A DNA stretch of 64,000 nucleotides from Scandinavium sp036409475 (GTDB lineage: Bacteria; Pseudomonadota; Gammaproteobacteria; Enterobacterales; Enterobacteriaceae): positions 41,541 through 105,540 of the forward strand of contig NZ_JAYRCK010000018.1 of NCBI RefSeq assembly GCF_036409475.1. The letters are read 5' to 3'. Position 1 is the first letter of the stretch. Every line of letters begins with the position of its first letter. The notes beneath the pieces were generated by a model that worked only from the letters and a program-made list of their open reading frames with translations, was not told the DNA's origin and searched no databases. Made by a program: the position numbers and the translations under genes. Below, in pieces: positions 9,501 to 16,374 of the stretch.

Positions 9501-9632
9501 ATCCGACAGATCAGGCAACGCATCCAGCGGGGCGCGCTGCACGGACCACCAGCCCCATATCGCCATCCCCAGAGCCGCCAGGATAATCAGCAGGCGGTTG
9601 CGTAAAGCACCACGAATCACGGCAGCTATCAT
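6507..9632 (-). CDS. cusA: CusA-type heavy-metal RND efflux pump
   Basis: Inner-membrane proton-driven pump of the HME-RND family that exports Cu(I)/Ag(I) from periplasm and cytoplasm. It has 1041 residues (E. coli CusA 1047), the duplicated RND architecture with 12 transmembrane helices and two large periplasmic loops. Methionines at the CusA metal-relay positions are visible in EFMPPLDEGDLLYMPS, PLTMLETTI and NRLDMLATGIKSP, which favours Cu/Ag over Zn/Co/Ni specificity. The helix-4 motif GAMVDAAIVMIENMHK carries the conserved proton-relay aspartate. Its start overlaps the cusB stop by 4 bp. It is the last gene of the operon. Confidence 0.93.
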   Translation of the reverse strand: MIAAVIRGALRNRLLIILAALGMAIWGWWSVQRAPLDALPDLSDVQVIIRASYPGKAPQVIEDQVTWPLTTTMLSVPGAKTVRGFSMFGDAYVYVLFEDGTDIYWARSRVLEYLSQIQSQLPEGVKAELGPDATGVGWIYEYALVDKTGKHSLADLRALQDWTLKYELKTVPNVSEVASVGGMVRQYQVVVNPDKLRAYNVTHQQLVAALKAANQESGGAVIEMGEAEYMVRTTGYLKGLDDFRQVVIASREGVPVLLSDVATVQLGPEIRRGVAELNGEGEVAGGIIVMRYGKNALETLHAVKAKLKEVQKTLPKGVEIVPVYDRSGLIEQAVETLTHKLIEEFIVVALVCTLFLFHFRSALVAIVSLPLGVLGAFIVMHYQGINANIMSLGGIAIAIGAMVDAAIVMIENMHKVLEKWRHEHPEQQPSGTDYWQIAEKAAIEVGPALFCSLLIITLSFIPVFSLEAQEGKMFAPLAFTKTWAMAMAAGLGITLVPVLMGYFIRGKIPDEQANPINRALIRAYEPLLDKVLARPKTTVVLAVALLALTLWPLSRLGSEFMPPLDEGDLLYMPSTLPGISVREASRLLQQTDRLIKTVPEVASVFGKAGRADSATDPAPLTMLETTIHFKPRDQWRPGMTTAKLIEELDKTVQVPGIANVWVPPIRNRLDMLATGIKSPIGIKVNGNNLADIERIAQDIEHVVKDVPGVTSALAERLSGGRYVDIAINRQQAARYGVSVTELQSLVSTLVGGENVGQTIEGRERYPINVRYPRDLRDNVGKLRQLPVLTANGGQITLGEVADVQIVDGPPMLKSENARLSNWIYVDLRGRDLKSAVEEMQQRVAQKVVLPQGVTLSWSGQFEYLERAAAKLKLVLPVTLMIIFVLLWLTFRRISDVLLIMGTLPFSLIGGVWLLWLLGYNLSVASAVGFIALAGVAAEFGVIMVLYLNSAIDKYKSPQGSLDNSQLLRAIHEGAVLRVRPKVMTVATIMAGLLPIMWGSGTGSEVMSRIAAPMIGGMVTAPLLSMLVIPALYKMLHHKGSN

Positions 9633-10846
9633 TGTGCGCCCTCCATCGGTTTCGTTGATTCGGGCAACGCGCTGCGTAAGCTGGCTTCAGAATCAATCAG
9701 GAATTGCCCTGAGGTCACTACGCTGTCGCCTGCTTTCAGGCCGCTTCGGATTTCTGTCCAGCCATCGGCAGACACGCCTGGCGTGACGTCTACCGACCGG
9801 AAATGCCCGTCACCAGTAGAGACAATCACCCTATTGCCGTTACCGGTGGCAATTAGCGCTTCCTCAGGGATCGCCAGTACAGGTGCCGCTGGCTGTGATT
9901 TAGCCAGCGTCACACGCACGTACATGCCGGGTTTCAGTTTCTGTTGGGGGTTATCCAGCACGATGCGTGCTTTCAGGGTTCGGGTGGTGGTTTCCAGCTG
10001 CGGCAGCACTTCACTCACGCGCCCGTTAAAGGTTTCACCGGGCCAGCTTTCTGCGAACGCACTCACTTCACTTCCCACGTTCAACACGGAAGCCTGACTT
10101 TGCGGGTAGTCCACCACCAGCCAGACCGGGTCAAGCGTCGCCAGTTCAAACAACGGTGCCGTTGCCGTGACCTGAGCGCCTTCACGGGTATCAAGCTTTG
10201 CGACGTAACCCGCGCTGTCTGCCCGCAACGTCAAGCGCGTCTGCGGCTTACCGCTTCGCTCCACCTGACGAATAATGGCGTCAGGCATAAATTGCAGCGT
10301 CAGCCTTTCGCGAGCAGCGCGAGTCAGCGCCGCATCGCCCAACTGGCGTACCGCCAGATACTCTTGCTGTGCAGCAGTCCATGACGGAATCCACAGTTGC
10401 GCCAGCGGCTCCCCTGCTTTTACCCACTGCTGTGGCGCACGGACGAACAGCTTTTCAACCACGCCATTCGCCGGTGATGGAACAGTTTGCAAGCTGCGCT
10501 CATCGGTGCTGACCGTCGCCCACGCCTGGAATGGCGGCGTCAGGCTGCGCAGTTGGGCTTGTTTCACTACCATCCCCAGATTCTGCTGTTGCTGCCCGCT
10601 GATGCTCACTCCACTTTGTGTCGGGTTTTCATCTGCGTATTTGGGTACCAGTTGCATATCCATAAACGGTGATTTTCCCGGCTTATCAAAACGCTGGCCG
10701 GGCACCATGGGATCGTACCAATAAAGGACTTGCCGTTCAGGTTTCGCGTTTTCCGCAGGCATTTTATGGCTCTGGGAACCCGCGTAATACCCGCCAGCCA
10801 CGGCAAGCGTTGCCACAGCGAGGGCCGTCAGAATAAATGTCTTCAT
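9629..10846 (-). CDS. cusB: CusB-type membrane fusion (adaptor) protein
   Basis: Periplasmic adaptor linking the RND pump to the outer-membrane channel; 405 residues (E. coli CusB 407). It begins with an uncleaved anchor or signal segment, followed by the metal-binding motif YWYDPMVPGQRFDKPGKS and FMDMQLVPKY, which holds the Met residues used to capture Cu(I)/Ag(I) and hand it to CusA. Beta-barrel, lipoyl and alpha-hairpin domains follow in the HlyD order. The 4-bp overlaps with the upstream outer-membrane factor gene and the downstream cusA gene indicate translational coupling. Confidence 0.93.
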   Translation of the reverse strand: MKTFILTALAVATLAVAGGYYAGSQSHKMPAENAKPERQVLYWYDPMVPGQRFDKPGKSPFMDMQLVPKYADENPTQSGVSISGQQQQNLGMVVKQAQLRSLTPPFQAWATVSTDERSLQTVPSPANGVVEKLFVRAPQQWVKAGEPLAQLWIPSWTAAQQEYLAVRQLGDAALTRAARERLTLQFMPDAIIRQVERSGKPQTRLTLRADSAGYVAKLDTREGAQVTATAPLFELATLDPVWLVVDYPQSQASVLNVGSEVSAFAESWPGETFNGRVSEVLPQLETTTRTLKARIVLDNPQQKLKPGMYVRVTLAKSQPAAPVLAIPEEALIATGNGNRVIVSTGDGHFRSVDVTPGVSADGWTEIRSGLKAGDSVVTSGQFLIDSEASLRSALPESTKPMEGAQ

Positions 10847-12099
10847 AGTGTTGTCTCCTGGGGGATCAGGTAACGAATCGCGGCCCAGTTACGGGCGACG
10901 GCTTTTTCGGCTTCGCTGGTAGAAAGCGTGGTATCGAGTAAATCCCGGCGAGCCGCTAATAACGCAGCAAGATCGGATTGCCCGGAGCGATACTGCGCGT
11001 TCAGCAGCCGGACTCGCTGCTGCTGCAACGGCAGCACTTCGTCACGCAGGCGCAGCCAAAGGGTTTGCGCTGCCTGATATTCGGCGACCAATGTGCTGAG
11101 CTGCGCGGTGTGCGCCCGGGTCGTCAACGCCAGCTGATCGTTGGCCTGCATCGTGCGGGAGACATCGGCGGCATGATCTTTGTCCTGTCGTCTGGACTGA
11201 AACAGCGGCAAATCTACCGTGAACATCACGCCCGCCATGTCGTCGTAATCTTCCGAACGGTGGGCGTAATAGACCTCGACATCCACATCAGGAATGGCGG
11301 CAATAGCGGATTCAGAAGAACGTGCTTTGGCGGTATTGGCCTCTTTCGCTGCGGCGATCACTTCAGGATGAAGCGCGATGCCCTCTTCGAGCGTTTTCTC
11401 ATCCGCAGGAAGGCGCTGCCAGGCAGGAAGCTTGCCGGAAATCGCTGTGACGGATTCGCCCGTCAGTTGCAGCAACCGAGCCTGCGCCAGGCGCACATCC
11501 CGCTCGGCTAACGTGACCTTGTCGCGCATCGCACTCAGGCTGATGCGCAGTGCCAGCACGCTATCCGGCGCGGAGGACCCCGCGGCCACACTGGCTTTGA
11601 GAACACCAGGCTGATTTTCGGTTTCTTTGACCAGTGCGCGGGCTGCTTTTAGCGCTTGCTCTGAAAGCGCCAAATCCAGCCAGGCTTGTGCGGTATCACG
11701 TTGAAGATTGGCTAACCGCGTTTGCGCCTTAGCGTTCACACTTTGCGACTGCGCCTGCAAGGTTTGCGCTTTGCGATCGCGTTTTTCCTCACTGACGTAG
11801 CGCTGCATGATGCCGACCTTCTGCATTGTCATGCCCTCGCGGGTAAAGCGCGCGTCATTGCTTCCCTGAACTGGGACGTTTTCAATGCCGAATTTCAGTT
11901 TTGGATCGGGGAGCTCACGGGCCGAATCGGCCATCGATTCCAGAGCTTTGGCTTCATTACGGCTGGCAGAAAGTTCAGCCGAATAGTTACGGGCAGCGGT
12001 CAGGGTCTGGTCGAGCGTCCACGCTTGCGCACTGGCAGAAGCGTGAAACAGCACGAACAGCACCCCGCCGAGCCACTGGCTCAGCGTGTGTGTTTTCAT
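10843..12099 (-). CDS. TolC-family outer-membrane factor of the cus operon
   Basis: Outer-membrane channel of the tripartite metal pump; 418 residues, with two outer-membrane-efflux-protein repeats rich in coiled-coil helices. The signal peptide ends near SASAQA and has no lipobox cysteine. E. coli CusC is a ~460-residue lipoprotein, so this protein is a different OMF lineage, closer in build to CzcC-type factors, filling the CusC place. It lies 13 bp downstream of cusF and overlaps cusB by 4 bp. The operon order is cusF-OMF-cusB-cusA rather than the E. coli cusC-cusF-cusB-cusA. Confidence 0.85.
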   Translation of the reverse strand: MKTHTLSQWLGGVLFVLFHASASAQAWTLDQTLTAARNYSAELSASRNEAKALESMADSARELPDPKLKFGIENVPVQGSNDARFTREGMTMQKVGIMQRYVSEEKRDRKAQTLQAQSQSVNAKAQTRLANLQRDTAQAWLDLALSEQALKAARALVKETENQPGVLKASVAAGSSAPDSVLALRISLSAMRDKVTLAERDVRLAQARLLQLTGESVTAISGKLPAWQRLPADEKTLEEGIALHPEVIAAAKEANTAKARSSESAIAAIPDVDVEVYYAHRSEDYDDMAGVMFTVDLPLFQSRRQDKDHAADVSRTMQANDQLALTTRAHTAQLSTLVAEYQAAQTLWLRLRDEVLPLQQQRVRLLNAQYRSGQSDLAALLAARRDLLDTTLSTSEAEKAVARNWAAIRYLIPQETTL

Positions 12100-12112
12100 G
12101 GTTATCCCCGGC

Positions 12113-12439
12113 TTAGTGGCGAACGGTCAGCGCGATAATTTCATAACGTCCGTCAATCAGACTGACGTCAAAATCTACCGGGTCGCCTACGGCAAGTTCC
12201 GGGAGAACGAGGGCTTTCGCCAGTGCAAACGACATGGTCATCGGCGGCCATTGCAGTTCAGGCACGGCTTCATGAGAAAGTGTCAACGCATCAGGCGCGA
12301 TAGCTTTCACGGTGCCTTTGACATGCCAGGATTGCGCGACAGGCGCGGTGACGGAGGGGATATTTTCCGCAGCCTGAGCCGGGATAAAAATGAAGGCAGA
12401 CAGCGCTATAACCAGCGCGTGAGGCAGTAAAAATTTCAT
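12113..12439 (-). CDS. cusF: Periplasmic Cu/Ag chaperone CusF
   Basis: Small periplasmic metallochaperone that passes Cu(I)/Ag(I) to CusB. The 108-residue precursor has a signal peptide ending near PAQA and a single OB-fold domain. The unusual cation-pi binding site is intact: His56, Trp64, Met67 and Met69 (stretch ELQWPPMTMSF), with exactly the spacing of H36, W44, M47 and M49 in mature E. coli CusF. This is the best evidence that the operon handles copper or silver. A Shine-Dalgarno GGAGA lies upstream. It is preceded by a Cys/His-rich small gene. Confidence 0.93.
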   Translation of the reverse strand: MKFLLPHALVIALSAFIFIPAQAAENIPSVTAPVAQSWHVKGTVKAIAPDALTLSHEAVPELQWPPMTMSFALAKALVLPELAVGDPVDFDVSLIDGRYEIIALTVRH

Positions 12440-12495
12440 GGTGTTCTCCAGATAATCGTTAATAAGGTGAAAATTAAGCGAGTGATCAGGAGGTT

Positions 12496-12888
12496 TTATT
12501 CACGGAACCGGCAAAAACGGATCGTTGCCGGCGGCCCTGCTGCGGGAGGTTTGAGCGTCCAGTCAGCGGCCATTGTCGCCTCACAGGGCAAGTCCACTAA
12601 CGCAAGTGTTGTTGAGGCTGGAAGGGCAATAACCGGTGGCTGTTCCACTGGCTTTGGGCTGTTTTCCGGCACGCAGTGCTTTTCGCACAGCGGTGTCTTC
12701 ATCTCTGTCTGCTTCATCGTCTGGTGTTCCAGATGCTGAAGCATCGCGCTGTCGCCCAAAGGGCTCAGTTCGCAGTGATGCGAGGCAATGACCAGTTGGC
12801 TTTGCAGGATCAGCACGCAAAACGCCACCAGCAGCATCGTGAGATGCCGACGCAGAAAACGTAGTCGCCAGGTCCAGGAAGCGTTCAT
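12496..12888 (-). CDS. Cys/His-rich small exported or membrane-anchored protein heading the cus operon
   Basis: A 130-residue protein I cannot name securely. Residues ~14-36 form one hydrophobic segment (HLTMLLVAFCVLILQSQLVIAS) acting as a signal peptide or anchor. The following region has potential metal ligands: SHHCEL, HLEHQTMKQTEMK, LCEKHC and a late DLPCEA. The C-terminal part is proline-rich and variable. It is the first gene of the cus operon, 56 bp before cusF. Similar small Cys/His proteins (DUF2946/CopL-like) often accompany copper resistance genes, so a periplasmic metal-sensing or buffering role is plausible but inferred. Confidence 0.6.
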   Translation of the reverse strand: MNASWTWRLRFLRRHLTMLLVAFCVLILQSQLVIASHHCELSPLGDSAMLQHLEHQTMKQTEMKTPLCEKHCVPENSPKPVEQPPVIALPASTTLALVDLPCEATMAADWTLKPPAAGPPATIRFCRFRE

Positions 12889-13232
12889 GAGCGATGCCGC
12901 AAAGAAAAGGTAGCCTGAGTATATGCAGTGATAATTTTCAACAGGAAGTGTTTTTTAAACTCTTTACATTTCTAAGAGTTATCGCGAAAAATAGATGACA
13001 TTCGTTAACTTATTCGTTTCATTTCACCATCATTATTTTTAGAATTATTCACTACCGAAATAGTTATAATGTGATAGCCGTGTTTGTTTTGGCTTTCAGA
13101 AGGGGTGTGGTGAGCGGTTTATTGATTTTCGTCAGTAAGTTTTGACCGTTTCTTCTGCACATTTCCAGACTTCATCTTTTACATCACCTTTCGGACAGAT
13201 TTTTCTTTGGGCTGCAGGAACAGGAATCCATC
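12889..13232. other. Divergent cus / dcuC promoter region
   Basis: A gap of 344 bp, AT-rich, holding the promoters of the leftward cus operon and rightward dcuC. No CusR-type box (AAAATGACAA-type palindrome) was found, and no cusRS pair is present in the window. The only regulatory candidate is an FNR-like dyad close to dcuC. Confidence 0.55.
13122..13135 (+). promoter_or_regulatory. Possible FNR site upstream of dcuC
   Basis: TTGATTTTCGTCAG matches the FNR consensus TTGAT-N4-ATCAA at 8 of 10 positions, about 100 bp before the dcuC ATG. DcuC is anaerobically induced through FNR in E. coli, which makes the site plausible; it has not been tested. Confidence 0.35.
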
Positions 13233-14606
13233 ATGCTAACGTTGTTTGAGCTCCTTATTGGGGTCGTCGTCATTGTGGGCGTCGCCCGCTACATCATCAA
13301 AGGGTATTCAGCCACGGGCGTGCTGTTCGTGGGCGGTCTGGCGCTGCTGATTGCCAGCGCCATCATGGGCCACAAAATCCTGCCAGCCAGCGCCAGTAGC
13401 ACCGGCTACTCGGCCACGGACATCGTTGAATACATTAAAATTCTGCTGATGAGCCGCGGCGGCGACCTCGGCATGATGATCATGATGCTGTGTGGTTTTG
13501 CTGCCTACATGACCCACATCGGTGCCAACGACATGGTGGTGAAACTCGCCTCCAAACCGCTGCGTTTTATTAACTCCCCTTACCTGCTGATGATTGCGGC
13601 CTATTTCGTGGCCTGCCTGATGTCACTGGCGGTTTCTTCCGCCACCGGGCTGGGCGTCCTGCTGATGGCAACGCTGTTCCCGGTCATGGTGAACGTGGGG
13701 ATTAGCCGCGGGGCCGCCGCCGCTATTTGTGCTTCTCCAGCAGCCATTATTTTATCGCCAACCTCCGGCGACGTGGTGCTGGCTGCAAAAGCCGCCGAAA
13801 TGCCGCTGATTGATTTTGCCTTTAAAACGACGCTGCCGATTTCCATAGCAGCAATCATCTGCATGGCGGTCGCGCACTTCTTCTGGCAGCGTTATCTCGA
13901 TAAAAAAGAGAACATTTCCCACGAGATGCTCGACGTCAGTGAAATCACCACCACTGCGCCTTCTTTCTACGCCATTCTGCCTTTCACCCCGATTATTGGC
14001 GTGCTGATTTTTGACGGCAAATGGGGCCCGGAACTGCACATCATCACCATTCTGGTTATTTGTATGCTGCTGGCGGCGATCCTTGAATTCTGCCGTGGTT
14101 TCAATACGCAGAAAGTTTTCTCGGGTCTGGAAGTGGCCTATCGCGGCATGGCTGATGCCTTCGCTGGTGTCGTGATGCTGCTGGTCGCCGCGGGCGTGTT
14201 TGCCCAGGGTTTAAGCACCATCGGCTTTATCGATAGCCTGATTTCTATCGCCACGTCGTTCGGCTCCGCAAGCATTATTCTGATGCTGGTGCTGGTCGTA
14301 CTGACCATGCTCGCGGCGATGACAACCGGTTCCGGTAACGCGCCGTTTTATGCGTTTGTCGAGATGATCCCGAAATTGGCACACTCTTCCGGCATTAACC
14401 CGGCGTATCTCTCCATTCCGATGCTGCAGGCGTCTAACCTCGGTCGTACCATTTCCCCGGTTTCCGGCGTGGTGGTTGCGGTGGCCGGGATGGCAAAAAT
14501 CTCGCCTTTCGAAGTGGTGAAACGGACCTCTGTTCCGGTGCTGGTTGGGCTGATTGTCGTGATCATCGCCACGGAATTGATGGTGCCTGCAAGCGTGGTG
14601 CATTAA
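13233..14606 (+). CDS. dcuC: Anaerobic C4-dicarboxylate transporter DcuC
   Basis: Inner-membrane carrier of the DcuC family that mainly exports succinate during anaerobic growth. It has 457 residues (E. coli 461) and about 12 hydrophobic segments over the whole length. Characteristic stretches are ICASPAAIILSPTSGDVVLA in the first half and GSGNAPFYAFVEMIP and LGRTISPVSGVVVAV in the second, which are the repeated re-entrant loops of this superfamily. The next gene, rna, follows as in E. coli. Its 3' end has been remodelled by two tandem copies of a miniature element, leaving three copies of the terminator hairpin. Confidence 0.95.
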   Translation: MLTLFELLIGVVVIVGVARYIIKGYSATGVLFVGGLALLIASAIMGHKILPASASSTGYSATDIVEYIKILLMSRGGDLGMMIMMLCGFAAYMTHIGANDMVVKLASKPLRFINSPYLLMIAAYFVACLMSLAVSSATGLGVLLMATLFPVMVNVGISRGAAAAICASPAAIILSPTSGDVVLAAKAAEMPLIDFAFKTTLPISIAAIICMAVAHFFWQRYLDKKENISHEMLDVSEITTTAPSFYAILPFTPIIGVLIFDGKWGPELHIITILVICMLLAAILEFCRGFNTQKVFSGLEVAYRGMADAFAGVVMLLVAAGVFAQGLSTIGFIDSLISIATSFGSASIILMLVLVVLTMLAAMTTGSGNAPFYAFVEMIPKLAHSSGINPAYLSIPMLQASNLGRTISPVSGVVVAVAGMAKISPFEVVKRTSVPVLVGLIVVIIATELMVPASVVH

Positions 14607-14622
14607 TTTCGCGGAGTAACGA

Positions 14623-14642
14623 AAAGGCGCCTGAGGGCGCCT
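14623..14642 (+). repeat. Terminator hairpin copy 1 after dcuC
   Basis: Hairpin AAAGGCGCC-TGAG-GGCGCC followed directly by the miniature element instead of a T-run. It is one of three direct copies at this locus. Confidence 0.85.
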
Positions 14643-14782
14643 CAGATTGCTGACAAAGAAGGAAAAAGCGTGGTTTTTCCTTCTTTGTGGTGAGCAGCCG
14701 AAAATCAATAAATTGATTTTCCTTGTTATTTATTGGGTGATATCTGCCCGTCTCTGCTGGCATAAAGTTTATCATTACTTTG
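14643..14782 (-). mobile_element. Miniature hairpin-targeting element, tandem copy 1
   Basis: A 140-bp non-coding element in the reverse orientation relative to the copies at 33886 and 55698. It contains the two strong internal hairpins of the family (AAAATCAAT/ATTGATTTT type and the 14-bp CAAAGAAGGAAAAA stem) and imperfect inverted ends. It is bounded on both sides by direct copies of the dcuC terminator hairpin. Its outer arm (the part nearest 14782) differs clearly from the other loci but keeps the same layout. Confidence 0.8.
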
Positions 14783-14802
14783 AAAGGCGCCTGAGGGCGC
14801 CT
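14783..14802 (+). repeat. Terminator hairpin copy 2 after dcuC
   Basis: The same hairpin as at 14623, between the two element copies; it has only two T residues after the stem. Confidence 0.85.
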
Positions 14803-14803
14803 T

Positions 14804-14943
14804 CTAATTGCTGACAAAGAAGGAAAAAGCGTGGTTTTTCCTTCTTTGTAGTGAGCAGCCGAAAATCAATAAATTGATTTTCCTTGTTATTTATTGGGTG
14901 ATATCTGCCCGTCTCTGCTGGCATAAAGTTTATCATTACTTTG
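14804..14943 (-). mobile_element. Miniature hairpin-targeting element, tandem copy 2
   Basis: A 140-bp copy nearly identical to the one at 14643-14782; I see one internal substitution (GTGGTGAGC versus GTAGTGAGC) and small changes at the left junction. The near identity implies a recent tandem duplication or a second insertion into the duplicated hairpin. Confidence 0.8.
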
Positions 14944-14970
14944 AAAGGCGCCTGAGGGCGCCTTTTTTGT
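14944..14970 (+). terminator. dcuC rho-independent terminator (copy 3, intact)
   Basis: Stem AAAGGCGCC / GGCGCCTTT with loop TGAG, followed by TTTTTGTGCTTT. Only this copy has the full T-run. It is therefore the original terminator end, now displaced about 340 bp from the dcuC stop codon and just ahead of rna. Confidence 0.85.
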
Positions 14971-15015
14971 GCTTTAATGTTTCCTGAAACATCCATAGCA
15001 AAATCAGGAAAAACC

Positions 15016-15822
15016 ATGTTCAGGAAGGATATCGCTGCCGCCTGCGCCACCACGCTGATGCTGTGCGCACCACTTACTCATGCCGACCCGCTCTCTGCCA
15101 CGCAGTACGGCGATTTTGATCGCTACGTGCTGGCGCTTTCCTGGCAAACCGGCTTTTGCCAAAGCATACAGGATCGCAATAATAACGAGCCCGATGAATG
15201 CCGCTTGCAGAAAGATGAAGCCGACAAAACCAATTACCTGACCGTGCACGGCCTGTGGCCGGGTTTGCCTAAATCCATCGCGGCCCGTGGCGTGGATGAG
15301 CGCCGCTGGATGCGTTACGGCTGTGCCACGCGCCCTGTTCCGAACATGCCTGAAGCCCGCGCCAACCGGAAATGCTCAGCGGCAGAAACCGGGTTGTCGC
15401 TGGAGATGGCAAACAAACTCAATAACGTCATGCCAGGCAGCGGTGGCACTTCCTGTCTGGAACGCTACGAATATGCCAAACATGGCATCTGCTTTGGCTT
15501 CGATCCGGATGCCTATTTCGGCACCATGGTACGCCTGAACGGCGAGATTAAGCAGAACACACTCGGCAAGTTCCTCGCCGACAATTACGGCAAAACCGTC
15601 AGCCGCAGTGCCTTCGACAGTGCCGTTGCCAAAAGCTACGGCAAGGAGAGCATAAAAGCGTTCAAACTTACCTGTAATGGCAACCCGGCGTACCTGACCG
15701 AAATGCAAATTGCGATAAAAGCCAGTGCCATCAACGCCCCCCTGACCTCAGGCTCTCTGTTGTCGCAGCCACACCCAGGCAACTGCGGCCAGCAGTTTGT
15801 CATCGATAAAGCCGGACACTAA
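15016..15822 (+). CDS. rna: Ribonuclease I (RNase T2 family)
   Basis: Periplasmic, non-specific endoribonuclease giving 2',3'-cyclic phosphates. The 268-residue precursor has a signal peptide ending near LTHA. Both RNase T2 active-site blocks are intact: LTVHGLWPG with His78, and YEYAKHG with Lys155-His156; conserved cysteines for the disulfides are present. An in-frame ATG 13 codons upstream (14977) lacks a Shine-Dalgarno sequence and would spoil the signal peptide; CAGGAAA precedes the chosen ATG. In E. coli, rna lies next to rnk; here about 10 kb of accessory genes separates them. Confidence 0.95.
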   Translation: MFRKDIAAACATTLMLCAPLTHADPLSATQYGDFDRYVLALSWQTGFCQSIQDRNNNEPDECRLQKDEADKTNYLTVHGLWPGLPKSIAARGVDERRWMRYGCATRPVPNMPEARANRKCSAAETGLSLEMANKLNNVMPGSGGTSCLERYEYAKHGICFGFDPDAYFGTMVRLNGEIKQNTLGKFLADNYGKTVSRSAFDSAVAKSYGKESIKAFKLTCNGNPAYLTEMQIAIKASAINAPLTSGSLLSQPHPGNCGQQFVIDKAGH

Positions 15823-15835
15823 CGGCTTTCCTGCC

Positions 15836-15861
15836 GGCGATGTGCCTTACATCGCCGGAAA
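15836..15861. repeat. Stem-loop after rna
   Basis: Stem CCGGCGATGT with loop GCCTT and complementary arm, about 15 bp past the rna stop codon. The following AAAACA is not a T-run, so termination is uncertain. Confidence 0.55.
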
Positions 15862-16025
15862 ACACTGACCTCGCCCTGTTTTTCATTCTGTTTGCTTATA
15901 AACGGATGCTTATCACATTTCCCCGTCACGGCCTTTAATCTTCAGTAAATGCATCATTTGTCTGGTAACAGTCCCCGCTGAGCTCTGCCCATAATCGCTG
16001 CAGACATTCACTGAGGGAATTCATG

Positions 16026-16352
16026 ATGAGTAAGAAACTGATTGCACTTTGCGCCTGTCCGATGGGTCTGGCCCACACCTTTATGGCCGCTCAGGCACTG
16101 GAAGAAGCCGCCGTTGAAGCGGGTTACGACGTCAAAATTGAAACCCAGGGTGCGGACGGGATTCAGAACCGCCTGACGGCCGAAGATATCGCCACCGCCG
16201 ATATCATCATTCACGCCATCGCTATCACCCCGGAAGACAACGAGCGTTTCGAAACGCGTGATGTGTACGAAATAACCCTTCAGGACGCGATCAAGAATGC
16301 CGCGGGCACCCTGAAGGAAATCGAAGAACTCATCGCCGCAGAACAACAATAA
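16026..16352 (+). CDS. fryB: PTS fructose-like enzyme IIB FryB
   Basis: Cytoplasmic EIIB of a fructose-family phosphotransferase system; 108 residues. The phosphorylated cysteine is Cys11 in CPMGLAHT. It matches E. coli FryB along its whole length as I recall it. Two ATGs lie in tandem; the second is chosen because it is 7 nt from the AGGGA Shine-Dalgarno core (the first is only 4) and gives MSKKLIALC as in E. coli. It is the first gene of the five-gene fry operon. The natural sugar substrate of the Fry system is unknown. Confidence 0.9.
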   Translation: MSKKLIALCACPMGLAHTFMAAQALEEAAVEAGYDVKIETQGADGIQNRLTAEDIATADIIIHAIAITPEDNERFETRDVYEITLQDAIKNAAGTLKEIEELIAAEQQ

Positions 16353-16374
16353 TCCTCATTAGCAGGGGTGTGAC

